Source: DATFAS01 sp035254305 (GTDB lineage Bacteria > Bacillota > Bacilli > Aneurinibacillales > RAOX-1). From it: a stretch of DNA of 20,638 nucleotides. Shown here piece by piece: positions 1-7,315 of this stretch. The notes under the pieces were generated by a model. That model searched no databases and was not told the origin of the DNA. It was given only the letters and a program-made list of their open reading frames with translations. The stretch spans positions 1 through 20,638 of the forward strand of contig DATFAS010000081.1 of assembly GCA_035254305.1 (NCBI GenBank). Reading direction: 5' to 3'. A program made the translations under genes and the position numbers. Position 1 is the first letter of the stretch; every line of letters starts with the position of its first letter.

Positions 1-142
1 ACTAAACAAATTATATATAATCGTTCGTGTTTACTGATGAACTATAAGAAAAGCTTTTATCGAAGCCCTTTCCAAGAAGTAGTCGAATCCATCCTTAGTA
101 ATAGTATATTAATGAACTTTAATTTTCCTTCACAGTAAAAAT
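1..142. other. Left edge, no gene seen
   Basis: This AT-rich stretch lies beyond the terminator of the chemotaxis receptor gene. I see no reading frame with a ribosome-binding site. On the minus strand there is a TATAAT-like hexamer at 10-15 with no good -35 partner. It could belong to a promoter for a gene to the left of the window, but this is weak. Confidence 0.3.
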
Positions 143-164
143 CCCCAGCCATAACAGGCTGGGG
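143..164 (-). terminator. Rho-independent terminator of the chemotaxis receptor gene
   Basis: A perfect 8-bp inverted repeat (CCCCAGCC at 143-150 and GGCTGGGG at 157-164, 6-nt loop) sits 10 bases past the stop codon of the receptor gene. Read on the minus strand, the GC-rich hairpin is followed by ATTTTTAC, a typical intrinsic terminator. Confidence 0.85.
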
Positions 165-174
165 ACGAATTCTT

Positions 175-1458
175 CTATAAAGTAAACCGGCGAATATGTT
201 CTTGAAGCTTTTCTGCTTGCCCCCGCAAAACTTGACCAGCAGCAGCAATTTCCTCCATGACAGCAGTTTGCTCCTGAGCAGAAGAGGCTACATTTTGTGA
301 TCCATGGGAGGTTTCCTCCGCAATCGATGCCACATTTCGTGCTTCGACCAGCACCGTCTTCATGCCCACGATTGTCTCTCCAATTAATTGAACGATAAAG
401 TCCACAGCACTAACTACCCCATCAACAGAGCTTGAAATACTCTGTAGAGCAACTGTTGTTTCCTCGCCACGTTTCGATTCTTGAGAAGCCTTGCGAACCT
501 GTTCCCCGATTTGGCGAACAGCTTGGGCTACTTCCTGCTGAATCTGTCCAATAAGCTGGTTAATTCCCTGGACAGCCGTACTACTCTGATCTGCAAGTTT
601 GCGAACCTCCTCAGCTACAACGGCGAATCCTTTACCATGCTCCCCTGCTCTGGCAGCTTCAATCGAGGCATTAAGTGCCAATAAATTGGTTTGCTGAGCA
701 ATATCCCCAACCAGCTTAGAGATATCCCCAATCTCCTTTGCATTCTGCTCAAGGCGCTGAACCAATTCAATCGAAGCCTGACTCTCTTTCGCTAGCCCAT
801 GCATCCCATCGATAAGAGAGGAAACAACCTTAGTGCTGTTCGTAATCGTCTGAACCATTTCATTTGCAAGGTTATGGGTGAGATCAGCTCGTTCATCCAC
901 TTGATCAGCCATACTATTAAGCTTTTCAAGGGAATCTAGCATTTTACCTGTAGCACCCGATTGCCTTTCGGCTCCCCTTGCAATATCATCCATCGTTACT
1001 CCAATTTGCTCTGCTTGCGTAGCAGCAACCTGGGAAGCATGTGTTAACTCTGCCACACTATGACCCGTTTGCATGAAATTACCTTCAATATCCCTCACCA
1101 TAGCGCGTAAATTATGTAGCATCCGTTCAAAGGCTAGGGATAAGGCACGCAATTCATCCTCAGCTTTGGGAATCGTAATTTGCACCCGGAGATCTCCTGT
1201 GGCCACTTTCTCTACCGTTTTCTCTAACTCGATAATAGGCTTCGTAATAACCCTTGCAGCAACATATCCAAACACTGCTGACCAGAATATTCCAAGGAAC
1301 ATGATAATCGCCTGAAATACCCAGCCTGGCATAAACGTTTTTGCATAATCACCGAAAAAAGTGAGGCAAATGAAGCTTGTCCCATAGGTTACTGCAGATA
1401 ATACAGCAATTCCCAAAACGATTTTCTTTTGGAGCCCAAAGCGATTTTTCTTTCCCAC
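175..1458 (-). CDS. Methyl-accepting chemotaxis protein with minimal extracellular loop
   Basis: This is a chemoreceptor that would signal to CheA/CheW at the cytoplasmic membrane. Two hydrophobic segments (about residues 14-35 and 46-69) are separated by only about ten residues. They are followed by a HAMP domain, a long coiled-coil region and the conserved receptor hairpin tip at about residues 250-290 (QQTNLLALNASIEAARAGE, then GFAVVAEEVRKLA). There is no periplasmic-type ligand domain, so it may sense an internal or membrane signal. The C-terminus has no CheR-binding pentapeptide. The frame is open to a TTG at 1494, but that codon lacks a Shine-Dalgarno. The GTG at 1458 is preceded by GGGGGAG with a 7-nt spacer, giving 427 aa. 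It lies downstream of ywlE, separated by 177 nt. The family call is firm; the ligand is unknown. Confidence 0.93.
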   Translation of the reverse strand: MGKKNRFGLQKKIVLGIAVLSAVTYGTSFICLTFFGDYAKTFMPGWVFQAIIMFLGIFWSAVFGYVAARVITKPIIELEKTVEKVATGDLRVQITIPKAEDELRALSLAFERMLHNLRAMVRDIEGNFMQTGHSVAELTHASQVAATQAEQIGVTMDDIARGAERQSGATGKMLDSLEKLNSMADQVDERADLTHNLANEMVQTITNSTKVVSSLIDGMHGLAKESQASIELVQRLEQNAKEIGDISKLVGDIAQQTNLLALNASIEAARAGEHGKGFAVVAEEVRKLADQSSTAVQGINQLIGQIQQEVAQAVRQIGEQVRKASQESKRGEETTVALQSISSSVDGVVSAVDFIVQLIGETIVGMKTVLVEARNVASIAEETSHGSQNVASSAQEQTAVMEEIAAAGQVLRGQAEKLQEHIRRFTL

Positions 1459-1528
1459 CTGTTTTCTCCCCCAGCCCAAAAAAATTTTGTCCAAAGATCT
1501 ATGCCAACAACTAAAAGAGAGTAGAGAT

Positions 1529-1557
1529 ATAAGATAATGACTCCCAGATCAAATCAA
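1529..1557 (-). promoter_or_regulatory. Possible weak promoter for the chemotaxis receptor gene
   Basis: On the minus strand, TTGATT (complement of 1552-1557) and TCTTAT (complement of 1529-1534) are 17 bp apart, each matching 4 of 6 sigma-A consensus bases. I looked for a sigma-D motility promoter in the gap and found no convincing GCCGATAA-type -10. The call is tentative. Confidence 0.25.
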
Positions 1558-1635
1558 CCGGTTTTTCTTTAAAAGGTTTCTTTTCAAAGTTTTTTATAGA
1601 TAAAGATATATTCTACCTACTTCGATCATTACCTG

Positions 1636-2088
1636 CTAACTATTTAGAAATTTGGTGATCATTTTGTTAAGAATTTCGTTCAATTCTTTTTCTGTCTCCT
1701 GGTACGCCTCAAGCGGGCCTCCGAAAGGATCTGTTACATCCCCATTCTCTTCATTTATTACATATTCCTTGATTGTGAAGGTTTTCGGAATGGCTGCTGG
1801 GAAATAACTTAATAGAATATCTTTATGACTTGTCGTCATCGTGAGAATGAGATCCGACCATTCAATAAGCTCTGGAGTCACTGTCTGTGAAGAATGGAAG
1901 AAATCATCAATCCCCCGGTTTCTTAGAATCGTATCTGTATGACTAGAAGCAGGAGCACCCACCATAGCAAAAACCCCTGCAGATTTCACTTCCATCTCAA
2001 GCCCATGTAAAGCAGCCAGCTGTCTCATCATACCTTCAGCCATTGGACTTCTACATGTATTACCAGTACAAACAAAGAGTATGTTCAA
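1636..2088 (-). CDS. ywlE: Protein-arginine phosphatase, low-molecular-weight PTP fold (YwlE)
   Basis: This cytoplasmic phosphatase removes phosphate from arginine residues marked by the McsB kinase, opposing the mark that sends proteins to ClpCP. The N-terminal P-loop reads CTGNTCRSP, with nucleophile Cys7 and Arg13. Thr11 is the residue that in B. subtilis YwlE favours phospho-arginine over phospho-tyrosine. The general-acid loop DPFGG is near the C-terminus (Asp120). The frame can be extended to a GTG at 2097 that overlaps the TGA of the upstream ZIP gene. However, GAGGTGA sits just before the TTG at 2088, giving a 150-residue protein beginning MNILFVCTGNTC, like B. subtilis YwlE. It lies in the conserved ywlC-mntP-ywlE neighbourhood and is probably translationally coupled to the ZIP gene. 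Confidence 0.93.
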   Translation of the reverse strand: MNILFVCTGNTCRSPMAEGMMRQLAALHGLEMEVKSAGVFAMVGAPASSHTDTILRNRGIDDFFHSSQTVTPELIEWSDLILTMTTSHKDILLSYFPAAIPKTFTIKEYVINEENGDVTDPFGGPLEAYQETEKELNEILNKMITKFLNS

Positions 2089-2093
2089 TTTTC

Positions 2094-2825
2094 TCACCTC
2101 AAAATATGGACTATATACAAAATAACAATGCTTCCAGCCATCCCTAGCTGTGCCGATAGTTTATCGTGACGAAGGGCAGTAGGCCCGATTTCCTTCCACA
2201 CAATATACCCCATTGCACCAGCTGCAAAAGCAATTCCCATGGAAACCATAAACGTAGACCCTACAAAAAAGTATTTTCCTAACATCGCCCCTAGGGGTGT
2301 ACATAGACTAACCCCCAATGTAACGATTGCAATCCTTTTTTTCCGTACATTAGCCATTACAAACGGTATGGCAATCCCAATACCAGAGGGTACGTTATGA
2401 AGGGCAATAGATAATGAAACTAAAACTCCTAATTCCTGATGAGCCTCATAGCCCGCACCAATCGCAATCCCTTCAGGGACATTATGGAAAGCAATAGCTA
2501 ACGCCATCATCATACCCATTTTATAAAATTCCTGTACTTTTGGAGAAACACTTATAGGTCTACAATTTACAATCCCGTGAAGGATTTGGTGAAGGATCAT
2601 CATCACCATTAGCCCAAGACCCATTCCTATTCCGACTGATTCCAGAGGACCTTGGCTAAAAGCTGCCGGTAATAAATCAAGAAGAACGACAAGCACCATA
2701 ATTCCTGCCGAAAGCCCTAAATAAAAAGCTAATACTTTCTTACCTGGTTGACCGAAGAATAGAACACCTACAGCTCCAATAAGCGTCATCAAGCCTGTCA
2801 AGCTACTGAGGATTAACAGTTCCAC
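2094..2825 (-). CDS. ZIP-family divalent metal transporter
   Basis: This is a 243-residue integral membrane protein of the ZIP (ZupT-like) family, which moves Zn, Fe or Mn ions into the cytoplasm. It has about eight hydrophobic segments. The first signature motif, HNVPEG (His114, Asn115, Glu118), is intact. The second is HNVPSG at 143-148, where the glutamate usual in ZupT proteins is Ser. The start is GTG, 8 nt after a strong AGGAGG. It lies 12 nt downstream of mntP and its TGA overlaps the extended frame of ywlE, so the three genes look like one operon. The pairing of a manganese exporter with a metal importer is notable. The substrate cannot be told from sequence. Confidence 0.88.
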   Translation of the reverse strand: MELLILSSLTGLMTLIGAVGVLFFGQPGKKVLAFYLGLSAGIMVLVVLLDLLPAAFSQGPLESVGIGMGLGLMVMMILHQILHGIVNCRPISVSPKVQEFYKMGMMMALAIAFHNVPEGIAIGAGYEAHQELGVLVSLSIALHNVPSGIGIAIPFVMANVRKKRIAIVTLGVSLCTPLGAMLGKYFFVGSTFMVSMGIAFAAGAMGYIVWKEIGPTALRHDKLSAQLGMAGSIVILYIVHILR

Positions 2826-2837
2826 GTCTGTTCCCTC

Positions 2838-3410
2838 CTACAGCATAAACTTGATGCCAAAGCCCAGAATAATAACCCCGCCAAGTGCTTCTCCGAAGCC
2901 CCCTAGACGATCTCCAACAAATCGCCCGAGGAGTAAACCAGCCGCCGACATGAACATGCCAAGCAGACCAAATATAATCAAAGCAAGAGAAATATCTACT
3001 TCAAATAATCCAAAAGTAAATCCTACGGATAATGCATCCAAACTCACACTTAATGCAAAAAGAAGAAGCCCTATCCCTTTCGTTTGATTAAAGCTCCGAT
3101 CAGAGTGATCCTCATGCTTATTAAAAAATGATCCCCAAAGCATATTAGCTCCAAGGAAACAGAGAATCAATCCACCTACAAAGCTAGCAATATGGCCTAC
3201 AAAAGAAGAAAGGAATATCCCTGCAACAATCCCTGCTAAAGGCATAAGGATGTGAAAAAAGCCAATCACCATACTTACTTTGGCGATCGTTTTCAGTCGA
3301 ACACCTAGCATGCCAAGACCAATCCCTAGAGAAAATGCATCCATTCCAAGGGCAAAACCAATCAGGAATATTGTGTAAAACTGCCCCCAATGTATGATGT
3401 CCCATGCCAC
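2838..3410 (-). CDS. mntP: Putative manganese efflux pump MntP (YwlD)
   Basis: This is a six-helix membrane protein of the MntP/DUF204 family, which exports Mn(II). It shows the family's internal duplication. The first half has ALGMDAFSLGIGLGM (Asp24) and the second half SLDALSVGFTFG, each with the conserved aspartate. The frame is open to an ATG at 3443, but GGGAGGGG lies within that extension at the right distance from the GTG at 3410. That start gives 190 residues, the usual length. It sits downstream of sua5 with an 85-nt gap, as in B. subtilis (ywlC-ywlD). I saw no manganese riboswitch (yybP-ykoY type) upstream. Confidence 0.9.
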   Translation of the reverse strand: MAWDIIHWGQFYTIFLIGFALGMDAFSLGIGLGMLGVRLKTIAKVSMVIGFFHILMPLAGIVAGIFLSSFVGHIASFVGGLILCFLGANMLWGSFFNKHEDHSDRSFNQTKGIGLLLFALSVSLDALSVGFTFGLFEVDISLALIIFGLLGMFMSAAGLLLGRFVGDRLGGFGEALGGVIILGFGIKFML

Positions 3411-3495
3411 AAACAATCCCCTCCCTATCCCTTGTCTCCTCATGGATATGCGGACAGGTAGGGAAACATGCTTATAAGCTTGGGCAAGTAAAAGG

Positions 3496-4569
3496 CTAAC
3501 CTTGATAGAATCGGTGCCCAGCTGCTTTTGCCAGCCGATTCATAATCGCAGCACCAAGCCCCTCCGTAGGGAAGGATTCCGCTAAAATATACTGGATATC
3601 ATAATGATCGAACGATCGAAGGGAGTCATACAGATTTCTTGCAATCGTTTCTGGTTCTTCTCGTTTTCCACAAGCGATCACTAGATCCGCTTCAGGATAC
3701 ATGAGTGATGACTCCTCTGTAGCCAATACCCCAACTCTTCTCTCCTGCTCCTTGGCTTGTCCAATTAATTGACGAATCGTCTTCACTTGGTCTTCAACAG
3801 AAGGAGATGTGACAATCCACATTTCCCCTTTGGGTGCGTAATGTTGATATTTCATTCCGGGTGACTTAGGCTTTTCCTCTAAGGATAAGAGTCCAGGATC
3901 CATACCCACAGGACCTATCACTTCTTCAATTTGTTCTTTAGATAGTCCCCCTGGTCTAAGAATCATAGGCGGGTCCACTGTCACATCTAGGACGGTTGAT
4001 TCTACCCCGACCCCAGTTGGGCCTCCATCAACGATCCCTGCAATTCTTCCCTGAAGATCTTCCCACACATGATCCGCAGTAGTGGGGCTAGGTCGGCCTG
4101 AACGATTCGCACTTGGTGCAGCAATCGGTAAACCTGCCGCTTCGATTAGCTTTAAGGCCACCGGATGATCCGGCATCCGAATACCTACCGAACTAAGTCC
4201 TGCCGTAACCTCCGGTGCAATTCCAGCTTGCAGTGGAAAAATCATCGTAAGCGGACCCGGCCAGTAAGCATCCATAAGCTTCTGTGCATTCGCTGGGATC
4301 CGGTTCACTAATTCTCCAAGTTGCTTCCTGTTTGCAATGTGGACAATCAGTGGATTATCACTCGGTCTACCTTTCGCTTGGAAAATCTTCTGCACAGCTG
4401 TGGAGGAAAGGGCATTCGCACCCAAGCCATACACCGTTTCTGTAGGGAAAGCTACCGCCTCACCCGCCTTTAGAAGCTCTACAGCTTCCACAAGGTGTGG
4501 ATAATCCTCCTCTTTTTCCACACGATTATCCACACACCATACTCTTGTATCATAAGTTTGCATGATCAT
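3496..4569 (-). CDS. ywlC: L-threonylcarbamoyladenylate synthase, Sua5/YwlC type
   Basis: This enzyme makes threonylcarbamoyl-AMP from threonine, bicarbonate and ATP, the first step of t6A modification at position 37 of ANN-decoding tRNAs. The N-terminal YrdC/TsaC domain carries FPTETVYGLGANA, KGRPSDNPLIVH and PSANRSGRPSPT. The C-terminal Sua5 domain (about residues 240-357) follows the linker SPGMKYQHYAPKG and ends with ESFPTEGLGAAIMNRLAKAA. At 357 residues it is the long Sua5 form found in Bacillus. Two in-frame ATGs (4569 and 4563) both have usable AAGGA/AGGAT sites, and the first is used here. Three DnaA-box-like sequences lie in its first 25 codons and others upstream of its promoter. 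Confidence 0.95.
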   Translation of the reverse strand: MIMQTYDTRVWCVDNRVEKEEDYPHLVEAVELLKAGEAVAFPTETVYGLGANALSSTAVQKIFQAKGRPSDNPLIVHIANRKQLGELVNRIPANAQKLMDAYWPGPLTMIFPLQAGIAPEVTAGLSSVGIRMPDHPVALKLIEAAGLPIAAPSANRSGRPSPTTADHVWEDLQGRIAGIVDGGPTGVGVESTVLDVTVDPPMILRPGGLSKEQIEEVIGPVGMDPGLLSLEEKPKSPGMKYQHYAPKGEMWIVTSPSVEDQVKTIRQLIGQAKEQERRVGVLATEESSLMYPEADLVIACGKREEPETIARNLYDSLRSFDHYDIQYILAESFPTEGLGAAIMNRLAKAAGHRFYQG

Positions 4570-4708
4570 CCTAATCCTTTACTATTATGCTTTAATTTCA
4601 GTTATAAACGATCTCCGACTTGTTCTCAACGGGAAAGTTATCAACAATCTGTGGACAACCTGTGGACAAACATAGCTGGTTTTGGTTTAAAACCTGAATT
4701 TATCCACC
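4496..4708. promoter_or_regulatory. Cluster of DnaA boxes around the sua5/ywlC promoter
   Basis: Two perfect 9-mers TTATCCACA occur: reverse at 4496-4504 and forward at 4526-4534. Single-mismatch copies are TTTTCCACA (4514-4522), TTATCAACA (4638-4646), TGTGGACAA twice (4650-4658 and 4661-4669, 11 bp apart) and TTATCCACC (4700-4708). Spacings of 11-12 bp put neighbouring boxes on the same face of the helix. The middle group lies directly upstream of the -35 of sua5; the left group lies in its first codons. I recall that the ywlC region of B. subtilis was reported as a DnaA-bound locus outside oriC, which would make this a conserved site. There is no dnaA gene or unwinding element here, so it is not the origin. 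Confidence 0.75.
4601..4629 (-). promoter_or_regulatory. Sigma-A promoter of sua5/ywlC
   Basis: On the minus strand, TTGAGA (4624-4629) and TATAAC (4601-4606) are separated by 17 bp, each matching 5 of 6 consensus bases. The start of transcription would be near 4594, about 25 nt before the ATG. DnaA boxes begin 9 bp upstream of the -35. Confidence 0.7.
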
Positions 4709-5145
4709 AATTGATAAGCCATAATCGATGATACCTCCGGTTGATACTGTGCAAAATGTGTGGATTGTTGAATTAATCTGGCAGCGTCCTCATAATCCAC
4801 CTCTTCAAAACCAAGCATTTCAAAAAAGGTTGTAGATCGAGTAAGAAGATAGATTGATTCTATTCTCTTTTTCACAGCTAGTTGGAGTAAAATCCGAATC
4901 AATCCGAGCACCAAATTTTCACTCCAAGCCTCTTCCTTCAGCGCTAAAGAACGAAGCAGCCCACAACTCTCATCAATTTGCTCAAAACCTGCAGTACCCA
5001 AAATTTCACCGTTCTCCACATTCTCTATAACAACGAAATTTTGGATATTCGATTCAATACCTTCTATATCTAGTTTACCCTGTTTTAGAAGTTTCACTAT
5101 AGAGTCTAGGTCATCTATACTCGCCATCCGAATCATCGTATTCAT
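4687..5145 (-). CDS. ywlB: GNAT-like acetyltransferase with degenerate acetyl-CoA loop (YwlB-like)
   Basis: A 152-residue protein at the position of B. subtilis ywlB, immediately upstream of sua5. The fold looks like GNAT. After the N-terminal strand and helix (IRMASIDDLDSIVKLL) comes a beta hairpin (VVIENVENGEILGTAGFEQ), then LRSLALKEEAW, a helix and the C-terminal TTFFEMLGFEEV typical of ArsN2/YwlB-type proteins. The acetyl-CoA pyrophosphate loop, normally (Q/R)xxGxG/A, reads AWSENLVLG, so acetyl-CoA binding may be altered or lost. The only Shine-Dalgarno-like sequence is GGGGG at 5155-5159, which is the 3' arm of the terminator of the upstream gene. Substrate unknown. Confidence 0.75.
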   Translation of the reverse strand: MNTMIRMASIDDLDSIVKLLKQGKLDIEGIESNIQNFVVIENVENGEILGTAGFEQIDESCGLLRSLALKEEAWSENLVLGLIRILLQLAVKKRIESIYLLTRSTTFFEMLGFEEVDYEDAARLIQQSTHFAQYQPEVSSIMAYQLVDKFRF

Positions 5146-5146
5146 A

Positions 5147-5201
5147 ATAAAAAACCCCCAAATCTACCATTTCTATTATCCTATGATAGACTCAGAGGGT
5201 T
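5147..5201 (-). terminator. Intrinsic terminator after the homocysteine methyltransferase gene
   Basis: On the minus strand a two-part stem pairs the complement of 5195-5201 with that of 5153-5159 (AACCCTC with GGGGGTT), and the complement of 5185-5190 with that of 5163-5168 (TCTATC with GGTAGA). A small internal loop separates them, and a run of Ts follows. It ends just before the ATG of ywlB, so its 3' arm doubles as that gene's ribosome-binding site. Confidence 0.6.
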
Positions 5202-5219
5202 ATTCCAACTACCTGAGAT

Positions 5220-7067
5220 TTAGAGGCTATTAGACGATCCGTTCCTAACAAATCTCGTTAATTCAGCCGTCATTTCATAACGCATGAAGGGAGTAATGAG
5301 ATAGATTCCTTGGAAATACCTTTTTGCTGTCTCGATCAACTCCATAGCAATTTCCGTTCCCTGTTTTCTTGCATCTTCCCCTTCAAAACGACTCATTCGA
5401 GTACGAACATTGTCAGAGAGTCGAATTCCCGGAACCTCATTATGCATAAATTCTGCATTTCGGGAGCTGATTAGCGGCATGATCCCAATGAAGATCGGAA
5501 TTTTAATATCCTTCGTAGCTTCTGCTACTTGAACAATTTGTTCATGATCATAGAGTGGCTGACTCATCACATAGTCAGCACCTGCCTCCACCTTCTTATG
5601 AAGACGTTCAACCGCCTTGTGCAGGTGTCTCGTATTCGGATTGAATGCTGCAGCAACAGTGAAGGAGGCTCTCTTCTTCATAGGCCGCCCAGAGTACCCC
5701 TTCCCTTCATTAAGCTGTTTAATCATTCGAATCATTTCAAAGGATGTCATATCATATACGGAGGACGCACCAGGTAGATCTCCATAACGAGTCGGATCAC
5801 CCGTGACGGCTAACACATGATCAATTCCCAAAGCATAAAGCCCCATCAGATGGGATTGCTGGCCAATTGAATTCCGATCTCGACAGGCCAAATGGACAAG
5901 CGGACGAATCCCTACTGCGTCTTTCATTAATGATCCTAAAGCCATATTGCTCATCCGCGTCATGGCTAGTGAATTATCCGCCAATGTGATCGCATCCGCA
6001 CCAGCTTCCTTCAATTGAGCAGCACCTTCTAAGAATGGATGATAATCCAAATCCCGCGGAGGGTCTAATTCTACAATAACCGTTGGCCTTTCCTTAACAA
6101 GCTCTGGAATCGTTTTCTCCTGTCTAGATTGAGCAGGTTCATCGATTGTTCTTTCTTCCTGAACCACTCGAATGGAGGCAACACGGTCTTTAATAGGGGG
6201 ACTACCCTGAATATGCGATGCGATTTCTGCAATATGTGCTGGAGTTGTCCCACAACAACCACCAATGATCCTTACACCTAATTCATATAGCTTCTGCGCA
6301 GACTTCCCAAAATAATCAGGGGTGGAAGAATACAAATATTTCCCATCTACATACTCAGGAATTCCTGCATTCGGATACGCAGATAAGATTAATCCGTCCG
6401 CTAGATCGACTCCTTCCAACGATTTAATAATCTTGGCAGGGCCGTTATAACAATTTAGCCCAACAATATCTGCTCCCGCTTCTCTTAATCGTGAGAAAGC
6501 CTCCCCGAGTGGAATTCCGTCTTGTGTCCGGTCTGTATCTTGAATGGATAGCTGACAGATAACCGGTACATTCCCTAACCTTTTCGCGATTGAAATAGCA
6601 AGCTCTGCTTCATCTACCTGGCAGAAGGTTTCTAATAAAATCCCATCTACACCAGCCTCAAGTAAGCTTTTCAATTGCTCCTCATAGGCAAAGGTTAATC
6701 GTTCAGATGAAACATTGCGTTTCCTGCCACCCTGAATCCCACCTACTGCCCCCACGACAAAAGCATCATATTCAGCCGCTGCTTCTCTAGCAATTTGGAC
6801 TGCTGCTCTATTGATTCTATCAATTTGATCCTCTAACCCATACTTTGAGAGCTTCTCCAGATTCGCCCCGTATGTATTGGTTTCAATCAGCTGTGCACCT
6901 GCCTTAAGGTAGCTTAAATGAATATCCTTCACCACATCTGGACGAGTTAAGTTCAATTCTTCCCCACAGCTTCCAACAGGAACTCCATACCGATGAAGCA
7001 AGGTTCCCATTGCTCCGTCCCCAACCAAGATAGAGTGTTCCAAGTAAGCTAGTAAATCTTTCTTCAT
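5220..7067 (-). CDS. yitJ: Bifunctional homocysteine S-methyltransferase / methylenetetrahydrofolate reductase
   Basis: This cytoplasmic enzyme of methionine and one-carbon metabolism has 615 residues. The N-terminal half (about 1-290) is a homocysteine methyltransferase barrel. Its zinc ligands are visible as Cys206 (GLNCYNGP) and Cys271-Cys272 (GGCCGTTPAHI). The C-terminal half (about 320-610) is a 5,10-methylenetetrahydrofolate reductase (TVIVELDPPRD, then LADNSLAMTRMSNMALG, HLACRDRN and VLAVTGDP). This is the fusion known as YitJ in B. subtilis. The ATG at 7067 follows AAGGG/GGGAG. A SAM-I riboswitch, a consensus promoter and a leader terminator precede it, and a terminator follows, so it forms a single-gene transcription unit. 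Expression should rise when S-adenosylmethionine is low. Confidence 0.95.
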   Translation of the reverse strand: MKKDLLAYLEHSILVGDGAMGTLLHRYGVPVGSCGEELNLTRPDVVKDIHLSYLKAGAQLIETNTYGANLEKLSKYGLEDQIDRINRAAVQIAREAAAEYDAFVVGAVGGIQGGRKRNVSSERLTFAYEEQLKSLLEAGVDGILLETFCQVDEAELAISIAKRLGNVPVICQLSIQDTDRTQDGIPLGEAFSRLREAGADIVGLNCYNGPAKIIKSLEGVDLADGLILSAYPNAGIPEYVDGKYLYSSTPDYFGKSAQKLYELGVRIIGGCCGTTPAHIAEIASHIQGSPPIKDRVASIRVVQEERTIDEPAQSRQEKTIPELVKERPTVIVELDPPRDLDYHPFLEGAAQLKEAGADAITLADNSLAMTRMSNMALGSLMKDAVGIRPLVHLACRDRNSIGQQSHLMGLYALGIDHVLAVTGDPTRYGDLPGASSVYDMTSFEMIRMIKQLNEGKGYSGRPMKKRASFTVAAAFNPNTRHLHKAVERLHKKVEAGADYVMSQPLYDHEQIVQVAEATKDIKIPIFIGIMPLISSRNAEFMHNEVPGIRLSDNVRTRMSRFEGEDARKQGTEIAMELIETAKRYFQGIYLITPFMRYEMTAELTRFVRNGSSNSL

Positions 7068-7105
7068 TCTCCCACACCCTTATATCAAAATGATTGGTCC
7101 AAACT

Positions 7106-7134
7106 CAAAAAGAACCTTCAATGAAGAAGGTTCT
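7106..7134 (-). terminator. Riboswitch expression-platform terminator
   Basis: A perfect 9-bp inverted repeat (AGAACCTTC at 7111-7119, GAAGGTTCT at 7126-7134, 6-nt loop) is followed on the minus strand by five Ts. It lies between the SAM-I aptamer and the start codon, 39 nt before the ATG, as expected for a transcription-terminating S-box. Confidence 0.88.
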
Positions 7135-7277
7135 GGTTAAATGTAACAGCAGAGTCGCTCCCTCATCTCTCAGATTATCTCTCAAATCTGCAGGAATTAG
7201 CACCCTGTCTTAAGGTCTAAAGCCTTAACGGGTTGCCGGGTTTCATAGGGCCAGTCCCTCCACCTACTCCGAATAAG
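7135..7277 (-). ncRNA. SAM-I (S-box) riboswitch aptamer
   Basis: Read on the minus strand, the leader contains the conserved S-box core GGTGGAGGGACTGGCCC, followed by ATGAAACCCGGCAACC, then GGTGCTAATTCC and GAGAGAT. Helix P1 is formed by CTTATT (complement of 7272-7277) pairing with GATGAG (complement of 7162-7167). A P4-like hairpin with CAGATT/AATCTG arms precedes the 3' strand of P1. When S-adenosylmethionine binds, P1 forms and the downstream terminator stops transcription of the methionine-synthesis gene. Confidence 0.95.
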
Positions 7278-7315
7278 AAAAGTCTATTGTTAAAAAACTA
7301 TGAAATTTAAATAAA

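Noticed and set aside
57..248. Short minus-strand frame over the left edge ending MDSTTSWKGLR
   Set aside because: Overlaps the receptor gene and its terminator; the internal ATG has its purine stretch too close to act as a ribosome-binding site.
1560..1600. Hairpin CTTTGAAAA / TTTTAAAG after ywlE as a terminator
   Set aside because: AT-only weak stem with a bulge, and the sequence after it on the minus strand is A-rich rather than T-rich.
3411..3495. Manganese (yybP-ykoY) riboswitch before mntP
   Set aside because: The gap is only 85 nt and lacks the conserved loop sequences of that family; mntP more likely shares the sua5 transcript.
4496..4708. DnaA-box cluster as the chromosomal replication origin
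   Set aside because: No dnaA or dnaN gene and no AT-rich unwinding element with DnaA-trio repeats nearby; the genes around it are those of the ywl region, which is not the origin in Bacillales.
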